Part shown: in pieces, positions 31,618-40,083 of the stretch
How positions within the stretch are numbered: position 1 is the stretch's first letter
Layout: each line of letters starts with the position of its first letter
Translations under genes and position numbers: made by a program
Assembly: GCA_902569615.1 (NCBI GenBank)
Contig: CACFUX010000010.1
Span: 1 to 41,648 of the forward strand
Length of the DNA stretch: 41,648 nt
Origin: an uncultured Pelagibacteraceae bacterium
GTDB taxonomy: Bacteria; Pseudomonadota; Alphaproteobacteria; Pelagibacterales; Pelagibacteraceae
Direction: 5' to 3'
Notes under the pieces: model-generated
Seen by the model: only the letters and a program-made list of their open reading frames with translations
Told to the model about the DNA's origin: nothing
Databases searched by the model: none

Positions 31618-31653
31618 AAAAAAAGCGGGTAATATTATTTATCCGCTTTTTTT
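31618..31653 (+). terminator. Terminator/attenuator between binding-protein and permease genes, touching the permease start
   Basis: Arms AAAAAAAGCGG (31618-31628) and CCGCTTTTTTT (31643-31653) form 11 bp, extended inward by a G-T and three A-T pairs to a 6-base loop, and an uninterrupted T8 run ends at 31654. The permease ATG begins at 31655, the next base. Transcripts are expected to stop here often, and no Shine-Dalgarno can exist for the permease. Confidence 0.85.
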
Positions 31654-31654
31654 T

Positions 31655-32914
31655 ATGAACGATACACTAGCAAAAACTGAAAAGAAAACTGCATATATAT
31701 TAACACTACCTGCAGTATTTATTGTTTTTGCAATAGTTTTATTTCCAATTTTTGCAAACGTTTGGATTAGTTTTAAGGAAGTTGAATTAAAAGATATCAG
31801 GATACCTGAGCCACGAGCAAAAAAAATTGTTAAATATATTCCAGAAGACACTACAAAAATTAAAATTCTTTATAAACTTAGAAATAGTTCTTTATTACAA
31901 GAGATTAGGGATGTCACTTTTCAAGACAAATACCCTAAAAATTTCCAACCAATTGATTTAGACAAAAGATGTGAATTTAAAAAAAATAAATTAAAATGTA
32001 AATTTGGAAATTGGCCAGCAAAATATAGAGAAAACTTTCAAGTAATATTTGAAACAAAAGATGGATCTAATGTAAATAAAAAGGAAATAAAATCAATAAA
32101 ACCTAAATTAAACGGTGAATCTGATAATATTCTACTCAATACAAAATTCACTTTAAAAAATTTTAAAAAAGTTCTATTTGAAAATGAATTTATAGATTTA
32201 TTATTAACGACATTTTACTATACATTTTTTGGCACTGTTGGCTCAATAGTATTTGGAATTTTGACTGCTCAAATGGTTAATCAAAAATTCTTTGGTAGGA
32301 CATTTATGAGGAGTGTTTTGTTATTCCCATACGTAGCACCAGTCGTAGCATTAGCATATACATGGGAACTTTTGCTTGATCCAAACAGTGGGACTTTAAA
32401 TACTTTATTAATTAATTATCAAATTATGGAAACACCCATTAATCTTTTAGGTCAAAAATATATCACTGTTAATATATTGGGATTTGACTTTAAATTAAGA
32501 CTCGCACTAACAACAGTTATTATTTTTGAAATATGGAGATATTTCCCATTAGCCTTTTTATTTATTCTGGCAAGGCTTCAAGCTATACCAAAGGAACTTT
32601 ACGAAGCTGCAGATGTAGATGGAGCCAGTCCATTTCAAAAATTTTTTAAAATAACATTGCCTCAGATTACAGCTGTAATTTCTATTTTATTTATGATTAG
32701 ATTTATTTGGAATTTTAATAAGTTCGAAGATGTTTTCTTGCTTACAGGTGGGGCATCCGGAACTAGGACCTTACCAATTAATGTATACCAACAGGGATTC
32801 GCAATATCGGATATTGGTACTGGTTCTGCTGTATCTATAGTAATTGTTATTCTTTTACTCTTGTTCATGTTTTTTTATTTTAAACTTTTAGGAAAGAGAG
32901 TTGATGAAAACTAA
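31655..32914 (+). CDS. Sugar ABC permease, MalF/UgpA type, with a periplasmic insertion
   Basis: A 419-residue permease. After helix 1 (about 14-38) there is a ~140-residue hydrophilic stretch (41-180), similar in position to the MalF P2 domain, with two cysteines (C106, C115) that could form a disulfide. Helices 2-6 follow, with the EAA loop YEAADVDGASPFQKFFKITLPQI. The insertion may dock the binding protein. The ATG comes directly after the T tract of a terminator, so translation starts without a Shine-Dalgarno sequence. No other in-frame start exists before helix 1. Confidence 0.88.
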   Translation: MNDTLAKTEKKTAYILTLPAVFIVFAIVLFPIFANVWISFKEVELKDIRIPEPRAKKIVKYIPEDTTKIKILYKLRNSSLLQEIRDVTFQDKYPKNFQPIDLDKRCEFKKNKLKCKFGNWPAKYRENFQVIFETKDGSNVNKKEIKSIKPKLNGESDNILLNTKFTLKNFKKVLFENEFIDLLLTTFYYTFFGTVGSIVFGILTAQMVNQKFFGRTFMRSVLLFPYVAPVVALAYTWELLLDPNSGTLNTLLINYQIMETPINLLGQKYITVNILGFDFKLRLALTTVIIFEIWRYFPLAFLFILARLQAIPKELYEAADVDGASPFQKFFKITLPQITAVISILFMIRFIWNFNKFEDVFLLTGGASGTRTLPINVYQQGFAISDIGTGSAVSIVIVILLLLFMFFYFKLLGKRVDEN

Positions 32915-34097
32915 AAATATTATAATTTTTTCAATTATTTCCTCTCTTTTTTTAGTAAGCCTAATTTCTATATGGAAAATATTAGCTACATTGCAAGGAA
33001 TAAAATTAGACAACTTAAATTTTCAAGTTATCTTTTTACTTGGTTTTTTTATTTCATCGGCCCAAGCTATTATAGGCAATAAACTTAATTTTATTTTCAA
33101 ATTAATAATCTTTTCAATAATATTTATATTTATTGATGGATATTTAATTCAACACATGCCTATCTGGTATAATATTGGAGTATTTTTAATTCTTTATTTT
33201 TTCATTAATAAAATAAAAAAGTTCAACAAAAAAATATTGGAAGAAGAATATTCTACTCAAATAATAATTTTTGATTTCTTAACACTTTTTGGGATAGTGC
33301 TATTTTCATTTGTGATTTTGTTTCCATTTTATATGATGGTAGTAACTAGCTTTAAAACACAAATTGCGCTGTTGGTTAATCCTTTAGACTTTAGCATAAA
33401 TTTTGCGCAAGGATTTAAAGATTTGTTTAAATCATATTTTGTAATATTTAAATCATATAAATTTGGAAAATATATATTAACCAGTACTATTGTATCCCTT
33501 GGAACTGTATTTATTACATTAATTTTTGCAATCCCAGCTGCTTATGCTATTGCAAGATTAAATTTTTTTGGAAAAACATTTTTATCAACATCAATATTGA
33601 TCATTTATATGTTTCCTGCAATTGTTTTAGTGATACCACTTTATACAGTTTTTAGTCAGCTGGGTTTGAGAAATTCAATAGAAGGATTATTAATTGTTTA
33701 TACTGCTACCACACTTCCTGTGGCTATATATATGTTACAAGGATATTTTAAAAGTATTCCTAAAGAGTTAGAAGAAGCTGCAATACTAGATAAATTAAGT
33801 TGGTTTGGGATCATAACTAAAATTATAATTCCGCTTAGTATTCCCGCCATTTCCTCAGTTGCTTTGTATGTATTTATGATAGCTTGGAATGAATTTTTAT
33901 TTTCTTTAATGTTTTTAGATAATCCAAACTCTTTTACACTTTCAAGAGCAATACAGTACCTAAGTGGAGATGCTGAAACTCCTAGACAATATCTAATGGC
34001 AGGTTCAGTAATAGTTACTTTACCTGTTTTATTTATTTTTGTTTATTTTGAAAAATATTTAGTAAGTGGACTAACAGCAGGAAGTGTAAAGGGCTAA
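32904..34097 (+). CDS. Sugar ABC permease, MalG/UgpE type, with an N-terminal membrane extension
   Basis: A 397-residue protein from ATG 32904; an adjacent TTG (32901) is less likely. MalG-type permeases are normally about 275-300 residues. Here the conserved core (LFPFYMMVVTSFKTQIALL, then EEAAILDKLSWFGIITKIIIPLSIP with the EAA motif) starts only near 135, and the first ~110 residues add about four extra helices of unknown role, which I do not recognise. A GGAAAGAG site lies upstream and the start overlaps the MalF-like gene by 11 bases. Its stop overlaps the hydrolase start (TAATG). Confidence 0.86.
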   Translation: MKTKNIIIFSIISSLFLVSLISIWKILATLQGIKLDNLNFQVIFLLGFFISSAQAIIGNKLNFIFKLIIFSIIFIFIDGYLIQHMPIWYNIGVFLILYFFINKIKKFNKKILEEEYSTQIIIFDFLTLFGIVLFSFVILFPFYMMVVTSFKTQIALLVNPLDFSINFAQGFKDLFKSYFVIFKSYKFGKYILTSTIVSLGTVFITLIFAIPAAYAIARLNFFGKTFLSTSILIIYMFPAIVLVIPLYTVFSQLGLRNSIEGLLIVYTATTLPVAIYMLQGYFKSIPKELEEAAILDKLSWFGIITKIIIPLSIPAISSVALYVFMIAWNEFLFSLMFLDNPNSFTLSRAIQYLSGDAETPRQYLMAGSVIVTLPVLFIFVYFEKYLVSGLTAGSVKG

Positions 34098-35353
34098 TGA
34101 GCGATTTAGTTGATGCTGCTAAAAAAACACTTCTAGATAATAGGAGGTCTGGATACACATTACCCACAAATAACAAATTATATCCAGCCCAGTGGAATTG
34201 GGATTCAGCTTTTATATCTCTAGGTTATTCATATTTTAATTTAGATTACGCAATTGAGGAATTAGAAACGCTTTTAAAAGGACAATGGGATGATGGAATG
34301 GTGCCACATATTCTGTTTCACGAAGCTGATGATAGCTATTTTCCAAACCATATCACCTGGTCTTGTGGGAAAGAAGTGCCATCTTCGGGAATAACTCAAC
34401 CACCGATAGCAGCATCAATTTTAAATATAATTGTTAAAAATAATCAATTAAACAAAATACAAAATGAAAAAGTTTTTAAATTAGTTTGTAAATTAAAAAA
34501 ATATCATGAATGGTTTTTTAAAAATAGAGACAAAAATAAATCAGGACTAGTATCTATAATACATCCCTGGGAAAGTGGTTATGATAATTCACCATTATGG
34601 GATTTTGCATTGTCTAAAATAACTATCGATCAAAATTTATCATATGAAAGGAGAGATCTTAAAGTTTCAAATAATGATGAAAGACCATTAAGTAAAGATT
34701 ATGATTGTTACATAACTCTTTTAAATCAATTTAAGTCAGAAAATTATAATCCCAATAAACTATTAGATATATCTATGTTTAATATTATTGATATTGGTTT
34801 TAATTCAATTTTTCTTAAAGCAAATAAAGATTTATTAGAATTATTAAAATTATATGAATTAGATTATTCAGGCTTTAAGGAGAAAATCGACAAAACTGAA
34901 AATAGCATACTTGATCTGTATAATGAAAAAGAAAACATGTTTTTTTCATTTGATTTAAAAAACAATGTTCAAATTAAAATACCCTCATTAACTAATTTTC
35001 TTATTTTATTTGCTGATTTGAAACACGATAATGTGAATGCAAAAATAATTAAAAATCTTGAAGAATTTAATATAAATGAGAAATATTTTTTTACTACAAT
35101 GAATCCAAATCATAATTCATTTGAAGAGAAAAGATATTGGAGAGGTCCTATATGGATAAATACAAATTGGATAATTTATAGATCTTTAATTAACAAAAAT
35201 AAAAATTTTGCAGAAAAGATTAAAAAAAATACAATTCAATTAATTAATCATAATAACTTTCATGAATATTACAGCTCTAAAACTGGACTGCCTTTTGGAG
35301 CAAATAATTTTTCATGGACTGCGGCACTTTATTTAGATTTAGTCTTGAGTTAA
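34097..35353 (+). CDS. GH63-like glycoside hydrolase (mannosyl-/glucosylglycerate hydrolase type)
   Basis: A 418-residue cytoplasmic protein with an alpha/alpha-barrel pattern. Characteristic pieces are YPAQWNWDSAFISLGYSYF (29-47), GMVPHILFH (67-75), HPWESGYDNSPLWD (156-169) and YWRGPIWINTNWI. By comparison with GH63 enzymes the general acid is probably D163 and the base E390 (HEYYSSKTGLPFGANNFSW). Mannosylglycerate and glucosylglycerate hydrolases of this length cut these compatible solutes into sugar plus glycerate. Its position as the last gene of a sugar ABC operon suggests that the imported ligand is its substrate. No signal peptide is present. Exact solute is inference. Confidence 0.82.
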   Translation: MSDLVDAAKKTLLDNRRSGYTLPTNNKLYPAQWNWDSAFISLGYSYFNLDYAIEELETLLKGQWDDGMVPHILFHEADDSYFPNHITWSCGKEVPSSGITQPPIAASILNIIVKNNQLNKIQNEKVFKLVCKLKKYHEWFFKNRDKNKSGLVSIIHPWESGYDNSPLWDFALSKITIDQNLSYERRDLKVSNNDERPLSKDYDCYITLLNQFKSENYNPNKLLDISMFNIIDIGFNSIFLKANKDLLELLKLYELDYSGFKEKIDKTENSILDLYNEKENMFFSFDLKNNVQIKIPSLTNFLILFADLKHDNVNAKIIKNLEEFNINEKYFFTTMNPNHNSFEEKRYWRGPIWINTNWIIYRSLINKNKNFAEKIKKNTIQLINHNNFHEYYSSKTGLPFGANNFSWTAALYLDLVLS

Positions 35354-35460
35354 TATTCTTATTAAATTTTTGTGTGTGTCAACTTGTTACACTTGTTTGA
35401 GTTGATAAAAATATTTTTATATCCATATATAAATTCTAATAAACACAACTAAAATTTAAT

Positions 35461-35895
35461 ATGAAAACGTTTAAAAATTTATTTATTTTAATTACTTTGC
35501 TATTTTTTACTTCTAGTTCCTATGCTGCAGATGTGACTGTAGAAATGTTAAATAAATTAGGTAAAGAATCCATGGTTTATTCTGAAAAAGTTGTAAGAGT
35601 TGATGTTGGAGATACTGTTTTCTGGAAATCAACTAATCCAGGCCACAATGTTGAATTTATCAAAGGTGGAGTGCCACAAGGCGTTGATAAGTTTAAAACT
35701 AAATTTAGCAAAGATGCACAATATACTTTTAAAATTCCTGGCATTTATGCTTACTGGTGCACACCTCATAAAAGCATGGGTATGATCGGTTTTGTAGTTG
35801 TTGGAAATGATAAATCTAATTTAGAAGATATTAAAAAAATTAAATATTATTCTAGATCAAAAAAAATTGCTCCAGAATTAATAAATTCCTTATAA
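35461..35895 (+). CDS. Pseudoazurin-like type 1 copper protein
   Basis: A 144-residue periplasmic cupredoxin with a signal peptide ending SSSYA before ADVTVEML. Copper ligands are all present: H62 (NPGHNVEF), C100, H103 and M108 in YWCTPHKSMGMIGFV. GDTVFWKSTNPGHN is characteristic of pseudoazurin. It shuttles electrons between cytochromes or to reductases in the periplasm. A basic C-terminal helix (SNLEDIKKIKYYSRSKKIAPEL) follows the barrel, as in known pseudoazurins. The 107-base upstream gap holds a possible promoter and the partly symmetrical GTGTCAACTTGTTACAC (35376-35392). Its stop directly abuts the convergent dehydrogenase gene. Confidence 0.92.
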   Translation: MKTFKNLFILITLLFFTSSSYAADVTVEMLNKLGKESMVYSEKVVRVDVGDTVFWKSTNPGHNVEFIKGGVPQGVDKFKTKFSKDAQYTFKIPGIYAYWCTPHKSMGMIGFVVVGNDKSNLEDIKKIKYYSRSKKIAPELINSL

Positions 35896-37182
35896 TTAGT
35901 TTGAAAAACCGTATTTTCTGAGCCTCACATCTCCAGTTCGTGCATGTGCTTCCATGCCTTCGTATCTAGAAATTCTTGCAGCGGCAGCACCTACTTCTTT
36001 AGTAGATTCTTTTGTCATCCTTTGGAAACTTAAGGTTTTTATAAATTTTCCTACAAACAATCCACCAGTATACTTTCCAGCTCCTTTTGTTGGAAGAATG
36101 TGATTTGTGCCAGAACATTTATCCCCATAAGCAACTGTTGTTTCCTCTCCAATAAATAATGATCCATAATTTTTCAATCTATCATGAAACCATTTATCTT
36201 TTTTAGTTTGTACCTCTAAGTGTTCTGGAGCATATTCATCGCTAATTGAAGCCATTTCTTCATCTGTTTCACATAAAATCACTTCTCCATAATCTCTCCA
36301 AGCAGCTTCGGCACTTGTTTTTGGAAGTTCAGGAAGATCTGAAATAAGTTCTGGAACTCTTTTCATAACTTCTTCAGCAAGTTTCTTACTAGTTGTAAAT
36401 AACCACGCAGGAGAATTATAACCATGTTCTGCCTGTCCAACTAAATCAAAAGCAACTATTTCTGGATCAGCTGTTTCATCCGCAATTACTGCTATTTCAG
36501 TAGGTCCAGCAAATAAATCAATCCCAACTTTACCAAATAAAATTCTTTTTGCTTCGGCTACAAATTGATTTCCTGGTCCAACAAGTATATCGGCAGGCTC
36601 ATTGCCAAACATTCCATATGTCATGGCTGCAATCGCAGGAACACCACCTAAATTCAAAATAACATCAGCTCCACATAAATTAGCAGTATAAATAATTGCC
36701 GGGTGAGCACCAACACCTTCTTTGGGTGGGCTACAAGCTATAATATTTTTTACGCCAGCAACTTTAGCTGTGGTAACACTCATAACTGCAGAAGCGATAT
36801 GAGCATATCTTCCTCCAGGTACATAACAGCCAGCTGTATTTACAGGTATAAGTTTTTGACCAGCATACAAACCTTTTGAAAGCTCAACTTCAAAATCTTG
36901 GCCATAGTTTTTAAGTTGTGCTTCAGCAAACTTTCTTACTCTATCATAAGAAAATTTAATATCGTCTTTAGTTTTTTGATCTAAAGATTTTGTAATTTCT
37001 TCTATTTTTTCTTTTGAAACAATAATTTCTCCCTCATACTTATCAAATTTTTTTGTTAATTCTTTACATCCTTCTTCTCTTGATTTTTCTAATTCACTCA
37101 AAAGATTTTGGACTATTTCTCTAGTTTTTAAATCATCAGTAGATGATGTCTTTGGTGATTTTTTTAGATATTTGATCGTCAT
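35896..37182 (-). CDS. Histidinol dehydrogenase-family enzyme, HpsN-like (sulfopropanediol dehydrogenase candidate)
   Basis: A 428-residue protein with the complete HisD zinc set Q250, H253, D354 and H413 and catalytic E320/H321 (YAPEHLEV). However, it has features of the HpsN branch: an N-terminal YLKKSPKT, NTAGCYVPGGRYAHIASA, HGYNSPAWLFTTS and RISRYEGMEAHARTGDVRL. HpsN oxidises 2,3-dihydroxypropane-1-sulfonate to sulfolactate with two NAD. It is 25 bases downstream of a phosphotransacetylase-like gene and not in a his cluster, which supports a catabolic role. Bona fide HisD cannot be excluded without a tree. Confidence 0.85.
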   Translation of the reverse strand: MTIKYLKKSPKTSSTDDLKTREIVQNLLSELEKSREEGCKELTKKFDKYEGEIIVSKEKIEEITKSLDQKTKDDIKFSYDRVRKFAEAQLKNYGQDFEVELSKGLYAGQKLIPVNTAGCYVPGGRYAHIASAVMSVTTAKVAGVKNIIACSPPKEGVGAHPAIIYTANLCGADVILNLGGVPAIAAMTYGMFGNEPADILVGPGNQFVAEAKRILFGKVGIDLFAGPTEIAVIADETADPEIVAFDLVGQAEHGYNSPAWLFTTSKKLAEEVMKRVPELISDLPELPKTSAEAAWRDYGEVILCETDEEMASISDEYAPEHLEVQTKKDKWFHDRLKNYGSLFIGEETTVAYGDKCSGTNHILPTKGAGKYTGGLFVGKFIKTLSFQRMTKESTKEVGAAAARISRYEGMEAHARTGDVRLRKYGFSN

Positions 37183-37207
37183 AATTTGTGAACTTTTAAA
37201 TCATTAA

Positions 37208-38119
37208 TTAATCTAATGCAACAACTGCCGCCGCCATAGAAGCTAGTCTTGCAGGAGCTTCGTCAGATCTACTTGTAATAACAACAGGAACTTTTCCACC
37301 AATAACCACTCCTGCAGCACATGCTCCCATAAAATATATCATCATTTTAACTAATGCATTTCCTGCTTCAACACTTGGGACCAATAAAACATCAGCTTGA
37401 CCAGCAACAGTGTTTTTTATTCCTTTAATAGCAGCTGATTTTTTTGATATACTATTATCAAAAGCAAGCGGACCAAAAACTTCTGCATTTAAATTTTCTT
37501 TTTTTGCTAGTTCAGTAATTTCTTTAGCTTCTAAAGAGCTTTGAACACTATCCAGAACTTCCTCGGTAGCAGAAAGAACAGCAACTTTTGGTTTTTCAAT
37601 TCCTATTCTATTTGAGAAATTAATTGCATTTTTTAGTATATGCATTTTAGTTTTAACATTTGGTAAAACATTTAGAGCACCATCAGTTATTATTAATGGC
37701 TTGTCTTCTTTATCTAAAGTCATGTGCCAAACGTGACTTAACCTTGTTTTGCCTAATAAATTATATTCTCTTTTTAAAACTTCTTTCATTAAAATATCAG
37801 TGTGAATATGACCTTTAACAATTATTCTTATTTTATTTTCTGATGCTAATTTTGCTGCTATTTTTGCTGTATTATTTTCAACAGGCTCATGAATAGTTTC
37901 AAATTTTGATATATCAAATTTTAAATTATCAGCACATTTTTGAATTTCATCTTTATCACCAATAAATATTGGTTCGATCAAATTTTCGTTGACTGCATCC
38001 ATAACAGATAACATTGGAAGAGGTTTTCCGGCATTAACTATACCTGCTAACACACCTTTTTTTTTAGATGCAACATTAAGAAGATTATTTGGGCAAATTA
38101 TTTCTTTATCTGAAAGCAT
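37208..38119 (-). CDS. Phosphate acetyl/butyryltransferase-family protein
   Basis: A 303-residue protein matching the PTA_PTB domain: VLAGIVNAGKPLPMLSVMDAV, KGHIHTDILMKEVLKREYNL, HVWHM, ITDGALNVLPN and a glycine-rich end with DVLLVPSVEAGNALVKMMIYF and ACAAGVVIGGKVPVVITSRSD. The KGHIHTD segment is closer to the phosphotransacetylases of bifunctional enoyl-CoA hydratase/phosphate acetyltransferase proteins than to Pta of E. coli. It moves acyl groups between phosphate and CoA. It probably shares a transcript with the HpsN-like gene. No acetate kinase lies nearby. In sulfonate breakdown such an enzyme would recover acetyl phosphate as acetyl-CoA. Confidence 0.82.
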   Translation of the reverse strand: MLSDKEIICPNNLLNVASKKKGVLAGIVNAGKPLPMLSVMDAVNENLIEPIFIGDKDEIQKCADNLKFDISKFETIHEPVENNTAKIAAKLASENKIRIIVKGHIHTDILMKEVLKREYNLLGKTRLSHVWHMTLDKEDKPLIITDGALNVLPNVKTKMHILKNAINFSNRIGIEKPKVAVLSATEEVLDSVQSSLEAKEITELAKKENLNAEVFGPLAFDNSISKKSAAIKGIKNTVAGQADVLLVPSVEAGNALVKMMIYFMGACAAGVVIGGKVPVVITSRSDEAPARLASMAAAVVALD

Positions 38120-38195
38120 TATATTAATATTTTTGTAATATAAATTTTTAATAATTTATAGTAAAATACATAAAATAGAAAACTGTGTCGGAAGT

Positions 38196-39047
38196 ATGGA
38201 AATAGTAACAAAAATAGCACCTATAATACTTGCACTAATAATGCTGGGTTTAGGTTTAGGTTTAAAAGTTGAAGATTTTGCAAGAGTCTTTAAAGCTCCT
38301 AAAGATTTTATTGTTGGTTTTATTTCTCAATTGATAATTCTTCCAATAGTTGCTTACTTATTAATTATCATTTTACAAACACCTCCCGAGATAGCAATTG
38401 GGGTTATGATTATCGCAGCAGCACCAGGAGGAGTTACATCAAATATACTAACTAAGTTTGCAGATGGAGATGTTGCATTATCAATTTCTTTAACTGCTGT
38501 TATTAGTTTAATTAGTATTATTTCAGTTCCATTTATAATTTTTACATCTGCTGATTTACTTGGAATAACAAATATCTCCCAAAACATCTCAATGATAGGT
38601 ATTGCTATTAAAATGTTTTTGGTTGTTACAGTTCCAGTTATTTTAGGAATGATTATCAGAAAACTTGCAGATAGTTTTGTAGCATCAAAAGTTGAAATAT
38701 TTAATAAACTTAATGTAATATTTTTTATAATTTTTTTTATTGCTGCGTTTTATGAAGAAAGAGAAAATATAATAAGCTTTATATTGGAAGCAGGTTTAAT
38801 TGCTTTAATTCTAAATATAACGATGATGGTAATTGCATATTATCTTGCTAAAATTTTTGCTTCAGGAATTCAACAAAGAAAGTGTATTGCTTTAGAATGT
38901 GGATTGCAAAATGGCACTTTAGCATTATTTGTTTCTACACAAATATTTGGTACCGATATATTGTATGCTATACCAACAGGTGCGTATGCATTGATTATGT
39001 ATATTACTGGATTTGCTTTTGTATTTATTTTAAAAAATAAAGTTTAA
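38196..39047 (+). CDS. Bile acid:sodium symporter (BASS) family transporter
   Basis: A 283-residue protein with nine or ten helices. LILPIVAYLL then AIGVMIIAAAPGGVTSNILTKFADGDVALSISLTA (67-102) is the BASS crossover motif that binds sodium, and LECGLQNGTLALFVSTQIF matches the second crossover (ExGxQN). Members import organic anions such as pantoate, pyruvate, bile acids or sulfonates. It diverges from the PTA/HpsN-like pair by 76 bases, so it could bring in their substrate. A GGAAG ribosome site precedes the ATG. Its stop overlaps the DhaK stop on the other strand by 4 bases. Confidence 0.9.
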   Translation: MEIVTKIAPIILALIMLGLGLGLKVEDFARVFKAPKDFIVGFISQLIILPIVAYLLIIILQTPPEIAIGVMIIAAAPGGVTSNILTKFADGDVALSISLTAVISLISIISVPFIIFTSADLLGITNISQNISMIGIAIKMFLVVTVPVILGMIIRKLADSFVASKVEIFNKLNVIFFIIFFIAAFYEERENIISFILEAGLIALILNITMMVIAYYLAKIFASGIQQRKCIALECGLQNGTLALFVSTQIFGTDILYAIPTGAYALIMYITGFAFVFILKNKV

Positions 39048-40039
39048 TTATTCCAAAAAGGACACTTGCTTTCAGCAAGAAGGTATTTTTTTAGATTATC
39101 ATTTAATTTTAACATTGTAATTGACATTCCAGCCATTTCCATAGAAGTAGCATATCTTCCAACGTAAGTTTTAATATTTTTTATTTTTGAATTTGATAAA
39201 TTTTCATTTACTCTTTTTGATACAATATATAATTCTTCAAGTGGTGTAGCGCCCAAACTATTTACCATAACTGCGATAGTGTCATTTGAGCTTATTTTAG
39301 AATCTTCTATAATTCTTTTATATAGATCATCAACTAAATCATTAGCTGGTCTTAATTTCTCTCTTTTTATACCTGGTTCGCCATGAATACCCATTCCTAT
39401 TTCAATTTCGTCTTCACTAATTTCAAAAGTTGGTTTTCCAGCCTCAGGTAAAATACAAGGAGATACAGCAACACCTAATGTTCGAATATTATTATTAACC
39501 TCTGCTGCAGTTTTAAAAACATCTTCAAGAGATGCTCCAGTTTCGGCAATTGCTCCAGCAACTTTAAATACAAATATCATACCAGCAATACCTCTTCGTT
39601 TTTCTTTTTCAGACTTATTTGCACTCGCTATATCATCAGCAACAATTACTTTTTTCGTTTTTATCCCTTCTGCCTCAACCATTTCACAAGCCATATCAAA
39701 ATTCATAACATCACCGCCGTAATTGCCAATAATACACAAAACTCCGTTACCATTATCAGCGTTTTTTATTGCTGAAACCATTTGCTCAACTGATGGAGAT
39801 GCAAATACAGAGCCAATAGCACAAGCATCTAAAAATCCTTCACCAACATATCCTGTAAAGACTGGAAGATGTCCAGAGCCACCACCAGTTACTATTCCAA
39901 CTTTTTTTGAAGCTTTATTTGCTCTCGTTACAACTCTATTATTATCTTTAGCTAAAGAATAAACTTCTGGGTGAGATTTAATAAGTCCGTCAATTGACTC
40001 TTCAACAAAACTAGCTGGATTGTTGATTATTTTTTTCAT
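39044..40039 (-). CDS. dhaK: Dihydroxyacetone kinase DhaK-subunit protein, without an adjacent DhaL
   Basis: A 331-residue protein with the DhaK domain: TGGGSGHLPVFTGYVG (51-66), GNYGGDVMNFDMA (105-117), DDIAS, and H219 in GMGIHGEPG, the His that covalently binds the substrate keto group. DhaK needs a DhaL ATPase domain (or a PTS partner) for phosphorylation; here the gene ends after the DhaK domain and is followed by a convergent gene, so no DhaL is available in this window. The partner may be elsewhere, or the protein could be a ketose-binding regulator. It is divergent from the epoxide hydrolase gene by 44 bases. Confidence 0.9.
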   Translation of the reverse strand: MKKIINNPASFVEESIDGLIKSHPEVYSLAKDNNRVVTRANKASKKVGIVTGGGSGHLPVFTGYVGEGFLDACAIGSVFASPSVEQMVSAIKNADNGNGVLCIIGNYGGDVMNFDMACEMVEAEGIKTKKVIVADDIASANKSEKEKRRGIAGMIFVFKVAGAIAETGASLEDVFKTAAEVNNNIRTLGVAVSPCILPEAGKPTFEISEDEIEIGMGIHGEPGIKREKLRPANDLVDDLYKRIIEDSKISSNDTIAVMVNSLGATPLEELYIVSKRVNENLSNSKIKNIKTYVGRYATSMEMAGMSITMLKLNDNLKKYLLAESKCPFWNN

Positions 40040-40083
40040 ATCAATTTTTATATTTTAAATTTAAAAATATATATACTAGAAAA

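Noticed and set aside
35354..35460. Possible promoter TTGTTT (35393) and TTTATA (35416) before pseudoazurin
   Set aside because: Both boxes are weak in very AT-rich DNA, so it was not listed as a feature.
39723..39962. 79-codon frame on the plus strand
   Set aside because: Antisense of the glycine-rich part of dhaK; no independent signals.
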